DNA of 64,000 bases from an uncultured Ruminococcus sp. (GTDB lineage: Bacteria; Bacillota; Clostridia; Oscillospirales; Acutalibacteraceae): assembly GCA_902766885.1 (NCBI GenBank), contig CACXFS010000002.1, positions 1 to 64,000 of the forward strand. The letters run 5' to 3'. Each line of letters starts with the position of its first letter. Position 1 is the stretch's first letter. The notes under the pieces were generated by a model. It searched no databases, had not been told where the DNA came from, and saw nothing but the letters and a program-made list of their open reading frames with translations. Shown one piece after another: positions 19,235-28,420 of the stretch. The translations under genes were made by a program, and so were the position numbers.

Positions 19235-19463
19235 TTTTATCTACTTCCCCTTTTTCAAGATTCATTACTGCTGCCGCTCCTGCCGACAAAGCAGAAATTG
19301 CAAGACCGATTAATGCGTTTTTTACTACGTCATTGTCGGCAAAATTTACACCGCTGAAGTAAAGCGTAATGTTTGTAAGCACATAGCCGATTGCAGTCTG
19401 CAAAAATGTGCGCAAGGCACGGATAAGGCAGTTTTTTGTAAAACATAAATTTAATTTTTTCAT
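19227..19463 (-). CDS. Holin-like small membrane protein
   Basis: This 78-residue protein has two hydrophobic segments, one around AIGYVLTNITLYF and one around NALIGLAISALSAGAAAV. Charged ends and a GEVDKNG tail fit phage holins that make the membrane permeable to endolysin. The ATG at 19463 follows AAAGGA. It overlaps the amidase start by 8 bp. No sequence-family match is certain; the call rests on topology and on the position upstream of an endolysin. Confidence 0.6.
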   Translation of the reverse strand: MKKLNLCFTKNCLIRALRTFLQTAIGYVLTNITLYFSGVNFADNDVVKNALIGLAISALSAGAAAVMNLEKGEVDKNG

Positions 19464-19503
19464 AATCTGATGTCCTTTCAATGTGCATTACCGCACACTA
19501 TTA

Positions 19504-19761
19504 TCATACGGTAATACTCTGATTTTGTTCGTTTTCAAGGTCTGAAATGCGGTGGTCGGCTGTTTTCAGCTTATTTTCAATCACCGCTTCGTGCTGTTCA
19601 ATAAGATATACACGCTCAATCAGGTTATTATGCTTGTCAACCTTTTTTTCGAGCTGTTCAATCCTGTAATTTGACAGCCGTGACGTTGCAAATATGCCTG
19701 CAAGCGTTCCGATTAGTGTGCCTGCAAACGAAAGCAACGCCAGAATAATCTGTTCGCTCAA
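19504..19761 (-). CDS. XhlA-like lysis accessory protein
   Basis: An 85-residue protein with an N-terminal transmembrane segment (about 5-25, LALLSFAGTLIGTLAGIFA) and then a heptad-rich coiled coil (RIEQLEKKVDKHNNLIERVYLIEQ and on). This is the layout of haemolysin XhlA-type and similar phage lysis proteins, although XhlA itself has its membrane segment at the C-terminus. It is the first gene of a three-gene cassette with the holin-like protein and amidase. A GGAGGTGAT ribosome binding site precedes the ATG. Confidence 0.5.
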   Translation of the reverse strand: MSEQIILALLSFAGTLIGTLAGIFATSRLSNYRIEQLEKKVDKHNNLIERVYLIEQHEAVIENKLKTADHRISDLENEQNQSITV

Positions 19762-19785
19762 TTTATCACCTCCATTTACAAGGCA

Positions 19786-19820
19786 AAAAAAAGAAAAGTT
19801 GCATAAAAATATGCAACTTT
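19786..19820 (-). terminator. Terminator of uvrA
   Basis: AAAGTTGCATA and TATGCAACTTT form an 11-bp stem, followed on the minus strand by a long T run. Confidence 0.88.
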
Positions 19821-19853
19821 CCGAAAAAAATATTTTTTAAGAATATCTGTTAT

Positions 19854-19878
19854 GAGCGACGAGGGTGTCGCTCGCTAC
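19854..19878 (-). repeat. Hairpin-plus-GTAG repeat unit
   Basis: On the minus strand GTAGC is followed by a 7-bp inverted repeat (GAGCGAC/GTCGCTC). Similar units occur at 22738, 28275, 28314 and 30489, all in gaps between leftward genes. Confidence 0.6.
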
Positions 19879-19895
19879 AGTAATATTTTATTAAA

Positions 19896-22721
19896 TTATT
19901 TTTCAAGCAGAGGTTTAAGATACTGTCCCGTAAAGGATTTTTCATTTTCCGAAACCTGTTCGGGAGTTCCGAGCGCCACGATTTCTCCGCCCATATCTCC
20001 GCCTTCGGGACCGAGGTCTATGATATAATCGGCTGTCTTTATCAAATCAAGGTTATGCTCGATTACCACAACTGTATTTCCGCCCTCAACCAGGAGCTGG
20101 AGCACGTCAACAAGCCTGTGAACATCGGCAATATGAAGTCCTGTTGTAGGCTCGTCAAGAATATAAATCGTCTTGCCCGTACTGCGCTTTGAAAGCTCGG
20201 TTGCAAGCTTGACTCTCTGCGCTTCACCGCCTGAAAGCGTTGTTGCAGGCTGTCCGAGCTTGACATAGCCGAGTCCGACATCAAACAGGGTTTTCAGCTT
20301 TCTGTAGATTTTCGGAATGTTCGCAAAGAACTCCATTGCCTCCTCAACCGACATATCGAGCACGTCGCTGATTGACTTGCCCTTATACTTTACTTCAAGC
20401 GTTTCACGGTTGTAGCGTTTTCCCTTGCAGACCTCGCAGGGAACGTAAACATCGGAGAGAAAGTGCATTTCAATCTTGATGATTCCGTCGCCCTGACAAG
20501 CCTCGCACCTTCCGCCTTTTACGTTAAAGGAGAATCGGCTCTGATTAAAGCCGCGCATTTTTGCATCCTGCGTTGATGCAAACAGCGCTCTTATGTCGGT
20601 AAACAAACCCGTATATGTTGCAGGATTTGAGCGAGGAGTTCTGCCTATGGGACTCTGGTCGATTGAGATTACCTTGTCGAGATTTTCAAGTCCCTTAATT
20701 TCTTTATGCTTACCCGAAATTGTCTTTGCTCCGTTTAACTCACGGGCAAGGGTTTTATAGAGAATTTCATTAATCAGCGAACTTTTTCCCGAACCCGAAA
20801 CGCCCGTTACGCATACAAGCTCACCGAGCGGGATTTTTACATTAATATTTTTAAGATTATTCTGCTCGGCGCCCTTGATTTCAAGGAATTTTCCGTTGCC
20901 ATTTCTGCGCTTTTCGGGAACGGGGACACAGCGTTTTCCGCTTAGATACTGGCCTGTGATTGAGTTTTCACAGGCTTTGATTTTATCAACATCACCTGTG
21001 CAGACAATCTGACCGCCGTGTATTCCTGCACCGGGGCCTACGTCAACAATGCAGTCGGCGGCATACATAGTATCCTCGTCGTGCTCTACGACAATTACGG
21101 TATTGCCGAGGTCACGCAGTCGTTTGAGAGTGTTCAGCAATTTTTCGTTGTCACGCTGATGAAGTCCGATGCTCGGCTCGTCGAGGATATAGAGAACGCC
21201 CATCAGCGAGCTGCCTATCTGAGTTGCAAGTCTTATACGCTGACTTTCTCCGCCCGACAATGTGCCCGAACTTCTCGAAAGTGTAAGGTAGCCAAGACCT
21301 ACACTCTTTAAGAAGTTGAGCCTTTCGATTATCTCCTTGATTATTTCCTCGGCAATAATCTGTTCCTTTTCGGTAAGCTCAAGCTTCTTTACAAAGTCGA
21401 GTGCGTCAACTACAGACATTTTACAAAATTGTGAAATATTGATTCCTCCGACGGTTACGGCAAGACTCTCCTTTGAAAGGCGTTCGCCGTGGCACTCGTC
21501 ACACGGAATTTCAGTCATATATGAGCTGATTTCGTCCTTTATCCAATTACTTCCTGTTTCACGGTAACGGCGTTCAAGGTTGTTTATTATTCCCTCAAAG
21601 CTCTGCTCGTAGCTTCCGCTTCCGTAAACAGAGTTGCGGTTTATCGTCAGCTTTTCGTCGCCTGTGCCGTAGAGGATTTTATCTATAACATCTTTGGGAA
21701 TGTTCTTCAGCGGCTCAGACAGCGAGAAGTTATACTTTTTAGAGAGCGCCTCAAAATACATAGTTGCAATAGAGCTGCCTTCCATTGCCCAGCCGCTTCC
21801 CTTTATACCGCCGTCCTTTATGCTTTTATTCCAGTCGGGAATTATTTTGTTCTCGTCAATCTTCAGGAACACACCGAGTCCCGTACACTTCGGACACGCA
21901 CCGAACGGATTATTAAATGAAAACATACGAGGCGACAAATCATCAATGCTCACGCCGTGCTCGGGACAGGCATACTTCTGCGAAAAGGTAACGTCCTCAC
22001 CACCCGAAAAATTGACAACTATAAGTCCGCCTGCAAGCTTTGACGCCGTTTCTATGCTGTCGGCAAGACGTGACATTATCTCATTTTTAATTACAAGGCG
22101 GTCAACTACTACCTCAATATTATGTTTTTTATTTTTCTCTATCGGAATTTTTTCTGATAAATCATAGATTATTCCGTCAACACGTACACGCACAAAACCC
22201 GACTTTCTTGCATTGTCAAGCACCTTTGCGTGTTCTCCCTTTCTGCCTCGTACAACAGGAGCCATAATCTGAATTTTAGTCCCCTCGTCATAGGACATTA
22301 TTTTATCCACAATCTGGTCAACTGTCTGCTGACGGATTTCCCTGCCGCAGACTGTGCAGTGCGGAACGCCGATTCTTGCGTAAAGCAAACGAAGATAATC
22401 GTAGATTTCGGTTACAGTTCCGACAGTTGAACGTGGATTTTTGGAAGTGGTTTTCTGGTCAATTGAAATTGCAGGCGACAAACCCTCAATGCTTTCGACA
22501 TTGGGCTTGTCCATCTGACCGAGAAACATTCGTGCGTATGAAGAAAGGCTTTCGACATAGCGGCGCTGTCCCTCTGCGTAAATTGTGTCAAACGCAAGCG
22601 AGCTTTTACCCGAACCGGAAAGTCCCGTAATTACAACAAGCTTGTTTCTCGGAATTTCAACGTCAATATTTTTAAGGTTATGTTCCTTTGCTCCTCTGAC
22701 AATTATTTTATCCTGTGCCAT
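19896..22721 (-). CDS. uvrA: Excinuclease ABC subunit A
   Basis: UvrA is the damage-recognition ATPase of nucleotide excision repair. It has two ABC modules: Walker [15 protein letters not shown] near residue 31-44 with signature [13 protein letters not shown], then [11 protein letters not shown] with signature [13 protein letters not shown]. Zinc-binding Cys clusters are present ([13 protein letters not shown]...[35 protein letters not shown]). The protein has 941 residues, the normal length. uvrB is not in the window. The gene has its own terminator and follows ftsH on the same strand. Confidence 0.98.
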   Translation of the reverse strand: MAQDKIIVRGAKEHNLKNIDVEIPRNKLVVITGLSGSGKSSLAFDTIYAEGQRRYVESLSSYARMFLGQMDKPNVESIEGLSPAISIDQKTTSKNPRSTVGTVTEIYDYLRLLYARIGVPHCTVCGREIRQQTVDQIVDKIMSYDEGTKIQIMAPVVRGRKGEHAKVLDNARKSGFVRVRVDGIIYDLSEKIPIEKNKKHNIEVVVDRLVIKNEIMSRLADSIETASKLAGGLIVVNFSGGEDVTFSQKYACPEHGVSIDDLSPRMFSFNNPFGACPKCTGLGVFLKIDENKIIPDWNKSIKDGGIKGSGWAMEGSSIATMYFEALSKKYNFSLSEPLKNIPKDVIDKILYGTGDEKLTINRNSVYGSGSYEQSFEGIINNLERRYRETGSNWIKDEISSYMTEIPCDECHGERLSKESLAVTVGGINISQFCKMSVVDALDFVKKLELTEKEQIIAEEIIKEIIERLNFLKSVGLGYLTLSRSSGTLSGGESQRIRLATQIGSSLMGVLYILDEPSIGLHQRDNEKLLNTLKRLRDLGNTVIVVEHDEDTMYAADCIVDVGPGAGIHGGQIVCTGDVDKIKACENSITGQYLSGKRCVPVPEKRRNGNGKFLEIKGAEQNNLKNINVKIPLGELVCVTGVSGSGKSSLINEILYKTLARELNGAKTISGKHKEIKGLENLDKVISIDQSPIGRTPRSNPATYTGLFTDIRALFASTQDAKMRGFNQSRFSFNVKGGRCEACQGDGIIKIEMHFLSDVYVPCEVCKGKRYNRETLEVKYKGKSISDVLDMSVEEAMEFFANIPKIYRKLKTLFDVGLGYVKLGQPATTLSGGEAQRVKLATELSKRSTGKTIYILDEPTTGLHIADVHRLVDVLQLLVEGGNTVVVIEHNLDLIKTADYIIDLGPEGGDMGGEIVALGTPEQVSENEKSFTGQYLKPLLEK

Positions 22722-22737
22722 TTTTCAACCCCATTTT

Positions 22738-22758
22738 GGCGTTATTAGTCGCCCCTAC
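22738..22758 (-). repeat. Hairpin-plus-GTAG repeat unit
   Basis: Minus strand GTAGG precedes GGCG, an 8-nt loop and CGCC, matching the layout of the other units listed. It lies between ftsH and uvrA. Confidence 0.5.
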
Positions 22759-22766
22759 ATTCTGCA

Positions 22767-22788
22767 ATAGCCTCCCGAAGGAGGCTAT
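22767..22788. other. Perfect 9-bp hairpin after ftsH
   Basis: ATAGCCTCC and GGAGGCTAT flank a CGAA loop 24 bp after the ftsH stop. No T run follows on the minus strand, so its role as a terminator is doubtful; it could be an RNA 3'-end stabiliser. Confidence 0.5.
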
Positions 22789-22812
22789 CAGTTTAATTAT
22801 TCTTTTGTAGAA

Positions 22813-24831
22813 TTATTCTTCAGTTTCAGAGTTTGTATTTTCGGAAACAACTTCTTCCGATTCTTCACTCTCCTCAACCTCTATCGGCTCAACATATGTG
22901 CCGTTCATTACTGCTTCGAAGTCCTCGCTGCCCATCTTCTCGTGCTTGATAAGATAAGCGGCAATTTCGTGGAGTTTGTCGATGTTCTCACTGAGAATCT
23001 TTTCAGCCTTATCGTAGGCTTCATTTACAATCTTTAAAACAAGCTCGTCAATCTTTGCAGCCGTAGCCTCGGAGTAATCCTGAGTGCGTCCCATATCTCT
23101 GCCGAGGAATACTGCGCTGTTGTCGGTACCGTAGCAGATACAGCCGAGTTCCTTGGTCATACCGTACTTTGTAACCATTGAACGTGCTGTTTTGGTTGCT
23201 TTTTCAATGTCATTTGAAGCACCTGTTGAAATATCGTCAAGGATGAGTGCCTCTGCAACACGTCCGCCAAGACAAACAACGATATCTTCAAGCATTTCGT
23301 TCTTCGAGTTGTACGACTTATCCTCACTCGGAAGCGGCATTGTGTAACCGCCTGCCATACCTCTGGGTATAATTGAAATCTCGTGAACGGGATCCTGAGT
23401 TTCGAGTTTGTCAAAGAGAATTGCATGACCTGCCTCGTGGTAAGCGGTCAGCTTCTTTTCCTTGTCGCTCATTACCTTTGACTTTTTCTCTGCACCTACT
23501 ACAACCTTGACTGTTGCTTCCTCAATTTCCTGCATTGTAATTGCCTTTTTGTTCTTTCTTGCGGCAAGAAGTGCGGCTTCGTTGAGGAGGTTTTCAAGGT
23601 CTGCACCTGTAAAGCCTGCGGTTGTCTTTGCAATAGTCTTGAGCTTTACATCGGGAGCAAGCGGCTTTTTGCGTGCGTGAACCTTAAGAATAGCTTCACG
23701 TCCGTTTACGTCGGGATAGCTTACGATTACCTGACGGTCAAATCTGCCCGGACGCATAAGAGCGGGGTCGAGAACGTCGGGACGGTTAGTTGCGGCGATA
23801 AGGATTACACCCTCGTTTGCACCAAAGCCATCCATTTCTACGAGCAACTGGTTAAGAGTCTGCTCTCGCTCGTCGTTGCCGCCGCCGAGGCCTGCGCCTC
23901 TCTGACGACCTACTGCGTCGATTTCGTCTATGAAGATAATGCAAGGTGAGTTTTTCTTTGCCTGATCAAAGAGGTCACGTACTCTTGACGCACCTACGCC
24001 GACGAACATTTCTACAAAGTCGGAACCCGAAATTGAGAAGAACGGAACGCCGGCTTCACCTGCGACTGCTCTTGCAAGCAAGGTTTTACCTGTTCCGGGA
24101 GGTCCTACGAGCAACACGCCCTTGGGGATTCTTGCGCCGAGTTTGTTGTACTTGTCGGGAGCCTTGAGGAACTCGACAACCTCTGCAAGTTCTTCCTTTT
24201 CCTCGTCTGCGCCTGCAACGTCGTCAAAAGTTGTTTTGCGCTTTTCGTCGTTGGTATTCTTTATTTTAGCCTTGCCGAAGTTCATTTCCTTTCCGCCAAG
24301 ACCGCCTGCACTCATCTTCTTCATAATGAATATCCATGCGCCGATAAAGAGCACGGTGAGAAGAATTGTGGGGATAAGCTCCATTAAGAGCGAATTGTCG
24401 CTTGCACGGACAAGGTCGTAGGTTATCGCCTCGTCGGCAGAAGCCTGATAGGGCTTGATGTCATCAAGAAATCGCTGAATGTCGGCAAGCTGACCTTTAA
24501 CAACTACCTGCTTAGCCTTTTTGCCGGGGATTGCTGAACCCGACGGAGTAGTTTCAGCAGGCGTTGTGGTTTCAACAACCTTTGTAGGTGATGTCGAGTC
24601 CTCCTTGCTGACTATTGCGCTTTCACCCTCTTTGAGTGTGATTTCAATTGCGCCCGAGCCGTAGTTTATAGTGTAGCTGTCAACCATATCCTTTTCAAAA
24701 TACTGCACTAGCTCGGAAGTTTTGGGCGTCTCAGTCTGGCGAGAGCCGTAAAGCATTGCAACAGCTAAAATTATCAGAATCGGTATTCCCAAATAAAGAA
24801 GCAGATTGCGTACCTTTTTCTTATTATCCAA
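22813..24831 (-). CDS. ftsH: ATP-dependent zinc metalloprotease FtsH
   Basis: FtsH is the membrane-anchored AAA+ protease for membrane protein quality control. A first transmembrane segment (about 9-26) is followed by an extracytoplasmic domain with a Thr/Ser-rich insert ([18 protein letters not shown]), then a second segment (about 150-168). The AAA domain has Walker A GPPGTGKT, Walker [13 protein letters not shown] and the second-region-of-homology Arg in RPGRFDRQV. The zinc motif is HEAGH. The C-terminus is strongly acidic. The start codon is TTG with AGGAG 9 nt upstream. Confidence 0.97.
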   Translation of the reverse strand: MDNKKKVRNLLLYLGIPILIILAVAMLYGSRQTETPKTSELVQYFEKDMVDSYTINYGSGAIEITLKEGESAIVSKEDSTSPTKVVETTTPAETTPSGSAIPGKKAKQVVVKGQLADIQRFLDDIKPYQASADEAITYDLVRASDNSLLMELIPTILLTVLFIGAWIFIMKKMSAGGLGGKEMNFGKAKIKNTNDEKRKTTFDDVAGADEEKEELAEVVEFLKAPDKYNKLGARIPKGVLLVGPPGTGKTLLARAVAGEAGVPFFSISGSDFVEMFVGVGASRVRDLFDQAKKNSPCIIFIDEIDAVGRQRGAGLGGGNDEREQTLNQLLVEMDGFGANEGVILIAATNRPDVLDPALMRPGRFDRQVIVSYPDVNGREAILKVHARKKPLAPDVKLKTIAKTTAGFTGADLENLLNEAALLAARKNKKAITMQEIEEATVKVVVGAEKKSKVMSDKEKKLTAYHEAGHAILFDKLETQDPVHEISIIPRGMAGGYTMPLPSEDKSYNSKNEMLEDIVVCLGGRVAEALILDDISTGASNDIEKATKTARSMVTKYGMTKELGCICYGTDNSAVFLGRDMGRTQDYSEATAAKIDELVLKIVNEAYDKAEKILSENIDKLHEIAAYLIKHEKMGSEDFEAVMNGTYVEPIEVEESEESEEVVSENTNSETEE

Positions 24832-24972
24832 TGCGTGTCACTCCTCTTTATATTATTGTTTATAGTCGATTATTTATGTAAATCAGCAATATTCCGAGGG
24901 AAATAAATTCCCGATGCGGAAATTTCTGCACATTTCGTTATTAATTTGAATTTACATTATAAAGTCTTAGCA

Positions 24973-25001
24973 ATTATAATCTTTTTCAGACTGTTTTGCA
25001 A
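24973..25001 (-). promoter_or_regulatory. Promoter of ftsH
   Basis: TTGCAA, a 17-bp spacer and TATAAT lie on the minus strand in the 233-bp gap between tilS and ftsH. The leader would be about 135 nt. I see nothing else in this gap. Confidence 0.55.
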
Positions 25002-25064
25002 GAGAGTTCACAATATTTTCAACTTCTTTTTCTGAAATATGCACAGATTATAAGTTTCTGTTCA

Positions 25065-26393
25065 TTATTTTAATTCATCAGAAAAAGAAACATCTATTTT
25101 TAATGCGTTTTGAGAATTATAAGCCGTTCCCTGTGCAGAAACACCCACTCCCTCGCACCATAAAATAATGTTATCGACAGCAAGAACTACTGATTTATCC
25201 CTTTGTTCTGAGGGAATTTTCAGCTCGTTCATTACCTTGCGGAGCGGTTTTGTTACTTTTCGCTTTGGATAGGTAAACATATCCTTGCATTGGCGTGTTC
25301 TGAAAACTGCGTTTTTATTAAGGAAATCAGCATTTATAGAATTTTTATTTTCTTTATCGGAATTATTTTTTATTACTCGATAAGTTTTTCCGCAAAATTC
25401 AAATTCTGTGTTTTCATAAAGTTTAATTTCATCAAGCCGATTTTCTTCACTGCTGATAACAAATCTTAATATACCCTGTTTTGAAACGGCTGAGCATTTT
25501 TCGGTAAGATTAACTGCGCCGCCGTTTTTCATAATATCAATAATAAGCTCAATATGCCTTTGCTCTGCGCTGAAATCTGCACAACGTTTGCACAATACTG
25601 CAACTGCGTTTTTTATAATCGCATTATGATTAGAAAGCAACACTTTGCAGTCATAGCCGTAATTACATTTGCTCTCGGAAATTGCCTTGTCCGTCATAAT
25701 GGAAAGAAAATCGGAAATTTCTCTTGCGTTTTCGGATAAACGCAGGGCAGAATTTTCAAACGCAGGATTTATTTCTTTGAGAACGGGAATTACGTTGTGA
25801 CGGATTCTGTTGCGTGTATAATCATCGGAAAGATTTGTGCTGTCGGTCACATACTCAAGATTTTTATTATTGCAATACTGCTCAATCTGCGTCCTTGTGC
25901 ACTCAATGAGAGGACGGATAATGTATTTTCTGACTGGAGGAATTGCGCAGACTCCGACGATTGAAGCGCCTCTTGTAATATTGAAAAGCAGAGTTTCTGC
26001 GTTATCGGAGGCTGTATGAGCAGTTGCAACCTTTGCAGAAAGCTGTTTTGAAAGCTCCTCAAAAATCGAATATCTCACATTTCTTCCGCAAAGCTCCTCG
26101 CTGATTTTATTTTTCTTTGCAAGCTCGGATACATTCTCGTGCCTTACAAAAAGCTTTACTCCGTATTTATTGCAAAGCGACTTGCAGAAATTTTCATCAC
26201 GATTTGACTCTGCTCCACGAAGTCCGTGGTTGATATGAACAGCATATAAGATGAGATTGTATTTTTCTTTTATAGAATTAAGTATATCAAGCAGAGCCAC
26301 GCTGTCTGCTCCGCCTGACAAGGCGACAATTACGCTGTCGCCGTTTTTGAGCATACTATACTTTTCAACGGTACGAATAAGCTGATTATTCAT
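25065..26393 (-). CDS. tilS: tRNA(Ile)-lysidine synthase
   Basis: TilS converts C34 of the CAU-anticodon tRNA-Ile to lysidine so that it reads AUA. The N-type ATP pyrophosphatase P-loop is VALSGGADSVALLDIL, and HINHGLRG and HTASDNAETLLFNITRG are the further family motifs. A C-terminal TilS domain ends with IPSEQRDKSVVLAVDNIILWCEGVGVS. The ATG at 26393 follows GGAGGCAAGG and overlaps the end of dnaB by 8 bp; the frame is open 33 codons further into dnaB. It has 442 residues. Confidence 0.94.
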   Translation of the reverse strand: MNNQLIRTVEKYSMLKNGDSVIVALSGGADSVALLDILNSIKEKYNLILYAVHINHGLRGAESNRDENFCKSLCNKYGVKLFVRHENVSELAKKNKISEELCGRNVRYSIFEELSKQLSAKVATAHTASDNAETLLFNITRGASIVGVCAIPPVRKYIIRPLIECTRTQIEQYCNNKNLEYVTDSTNLSDDYTRNRIRHNVIPVLKEINPAFENSALRLSENAREISDFLSIMTDKAISESKCNYGYDCKVLLSNHNAIIKNAVAVLCKRCADFSAEQRHIELIIDIMKNGGAVNLTEKCSAVSKQGILRFVISSEENRLDEIKLYENTEFEFCGKTYRVIKNNSDKENKNSINADFLNKNAVFRTRQCKDMFTYPKRKVTKPLRKVMNELKIPSEQRDKSVVLAVDNIILWCEGVGVSAQGTAYNSQNALKIDVSFSDELK

Positions 26394-27756
26394 CCCTTGC
26401 CTCCGTACCCGTAAAGCGCATAAACTCACCCTGCCAGTGCAGTTTAACGGATTTTGCTTCGCCGTGACGGTTTTTTGCAACGATACATTCACCCGAATTC
26501 ATATCAGCTGTAGGGGCAGCCTGCTCGGCATTTTTTTCGCTGTAATAGCCCTCTCTGTAGAGAAAAAGAACGATGTCGGCGTCCTGCTCGATTGAACCCG
26601 AATCACGCAAATCCGAAAGCTGTGGACGGTGGTCGGTACGCTGTTCGGACGCACGGGAAAGCTGTGAAAGCGTGATAACGGGAACGTTCATTTCCTTTGC
26701 CAGAATTTTGAGATTTCTTGTGATTTCGGAAATTTCCTGAACACGGTTGTCAATTCGTCTGCCGCTGCCCATTAGCTGGAGATAGTCAATTACAACAAGG
26801 TCGAGATTGCGAAGTCGTCTTAGTCTTGACTTCATCTCGGTGATTGTGATACCCGGGGTATCATCGAGGTAAAGCTCAGCCTTGCTCAACACATCGCTTG
26901 CAGGAATAAGCCTGCTCCACTCCTCCTCGCTCAGCTTGCCTGTACGCAGTTTTGTACCGCTTATAAGCGCTTCGGTAGAGAGCAGACGGCTTGCAAGCTG
27001 TTCCTTTGACATTTCGAGAGAGAAGAATGCAACGGTTTTCTTTGACTGGCAAGCGGCGTTGCGGGCAATATTGAGCGCAAAACTCGTTTTACCCATACCG
27101 GGACGAGCCGCAAGCAAAATCAGGTCGCTTCGGTTAAGTCCGGTAATTACTCTGTCGAGATCGCCTATTCCCGTAGATATCGGTTTCATACTGTCGTCGG
27201 TTTCGCTGTTGAGAGCGTCAAGACGGTCAAAGGTCTGCAAAATTACGGAATTGATTCGTTCAAGCCCCGACTTTTCGTTGCCCTTGCGAATGTCAAAAAT
27301 CTTCTGCTCGGCAGAGTCAATGAGGACTGACGGTTCTTCGTCACCTGCCGATGCGTCGTCGATAATCTCACGTGAGGCTGTAATGAGCCTGCGGATATTG
27401 TACTTATCGGCAATTACCTTTGCGTAAGCCTCGGCATTGGAAATTGACGGACAGTTGTTTACCAAATCATAAAGGTATGTCTTGCCCGTAGCTTCGTCAA
27501 AAGCTTTATTCTGTTTTAATTTTTCAAGCAGAGTTACGAAGTCAATAGCCGCACCGAAATTTATCATTTCCTGCATCTGCATAAAAATAAGCTTGTGCAG
27601 AGCAACGTAAAAATAATCAGGTGATTTTATGTAATCTACAACCTTGTCGAAAACGGTGCTGTCAAGGATAATTGCTCCCAGAACAGCCTGCTCCGCTTCG
27701 GGGCTGTACGGCATATTAAGACCGTCGTAGCTGCCGCTTAATAGTGAATCAGCCAT
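26386..27756 (-). CDS. dnaB: Replicative DNA helicase (DnaB type)
   Basis: The hexameric replicative helicase of the fork (called DnaC in Bacillus). The N-terminal domain (PYSPEAEQAVLGAIILDS) is followed by a linker and the RecA-like motor, with Walker A AARPGMGKTSFALNIA, Walker B LVVIDYLQLM and SLRDSGSIEQDADIVLFLYRE. No intein is present. The protein has 456 residues. It lies 28 bp after rplI in the conserved gdpP-rplI-dnaB order. Confidence 0.97.
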   Translation of the reverse strand: MADSLLSGSYDGLNMPYSPEAEQAVLGAIILDSTVFDKVVDYIKSPDYFYVALHKLIFMQMQEMINFGAAIDFVTLLEKLKQNKAFDEATGKTYLYDLVNNCPSISNAEAYAKVIADKYNIRRLITASREIIDDASAGDEEPSVLIDSAEQKIFDIRKGNEKSGLERINSVILQTFDRLDALNSETDDSMKPISTGIGDLDRVITGLNRSDLILLAARPGMGKTSFALNIARNAACQSKKTVAFFSLEMSKEQLASRLLSTEALISGTKLRTGKLSEEEWSRLIPASDVLSKAELYLDDTPGITITEMKSRLRRLRNLDLVVIDYLQLMGSGRRIDNRVQEISEITRNLKILAKEMNVPVITLSQLSRASEQRTDHRPQLSDLRDSGSIEQDADIVLFLYREGYYSEKNAEQAAPTADMNSGECIVAKNRHGEAKSVKLHWQGEFMRFTGTEARDE

Positions 27757-27784
27757 TATGACACCTACAAATTTTAATTACTGC

Positions 27785-28231
27785 TTATGCTTCTGTTACC
27801 TGAACGTCAATGTTAGCGGAAATTCCCGTATAAAGCTTTACCTCTGCCTTATATGTTCCGAACTCCTTGATGTCACATTCAAGCACAACCTTGCGCTTGT
27901 CAACAACAATGTTGTACTGCTTTTTAATTTCCTCGGCAACCTGCTTTGCAGTAATACTGCCGAAAAGACGTCCGCCCTGACCTGCTTTTGCAGTCATTAC
28001 AAACTTCTTTCCTTCAAGCATTTTCTTCTGCTGCTCAGCCTGAGCTTTCTGGGTTGCGATTTTAAAATTCTTTGAATTTTCTGCATTTTTATATTCATTC
28101 ATAGCCTGTGCATTGGCTTCTCTCGCAATCTTTCTGGGAAGAAGATAATTGCGTGCATAGCCGTCGGAGGCTTCAACAAGCTCACCCTTTTTACCGAGTG
28201 ATTTTACGTCCTGAAGTAAGATTACTTTCAA
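27785..28231 (-). CDS. rplI: 50S ribosomal protein L9
   Basis: L9 has the conserved N-terminal domain MKVILLQDVKSLGKKGELVEASDGYARNYLLPR, a long connecting helix (about 42-75), and the C-terminal domain with GRLFGSITAKQVAEEI. It binds 23S rRNA near the L1 stalk base. The protein has 148 residues, the usual length. Its ATG follows a GGACGA-type site. Confidence 0.97.
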   Translation of the reverse strand: MKVILLQDVKSLGKKGELVEASDGYARNYLLPRKIAREANAQAMNEYKNAENSKNFKIATQKAQAEQQKKMLEGKKFVMTAKAGQGGRLFGSITAKQVAEEIKKQYNIVVDKRKVVLECDIKEFGTYKAEVKLYTGISANIDVQVTEA

Positions 28232-28274
28232 TTTTATCGTCCTTTCTATATTGCTCTATAATTATCTATGATTT

Positions 28275-28340
28275 CGGAACGGTCAAGACCGTTCCCTACA
28301 TTGTTGAATGTGTCGGGACGTCTGGGAAACCGTCCCCTAC
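28275..28340 (-). repeat. Two tandem hairpin-plus-GTAG repeat units
   Basis: Two units occur between gdpP and rplI. One at 28275-28299 has a perfect 9-bp palindrome (GGAACGGTC/GACCGTTCC); the other at 28314-28340 has 6-bp arms (GGGACG/CGTCCC). On the minus strand each begins with GTAGGG. They fill most of the otherwise gene-free 190-bp gap. Confidence 0.7.
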
Positions 28341-28420
28341 GGAAGGGTTTATTTATTACTGTAATGATTATTAAATCGGTAAAGTTTGATAATCGCTACG
28401 TATTTTTATATAAAATAAAC

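Noticed and set aside
18449..19761. Complete prophage
   Set aside because: No integrase, capsid, portal, terminase or tail gene is present on either side; uvrA and a CPBP/MFS pair flank the cassette.
22767..22788. Rho-independent terminator of ftsH
   Set aside because: The stem is strong, but the minus strand continues TTGCAGAATG without a T run, so it is listed only as a hairpin.
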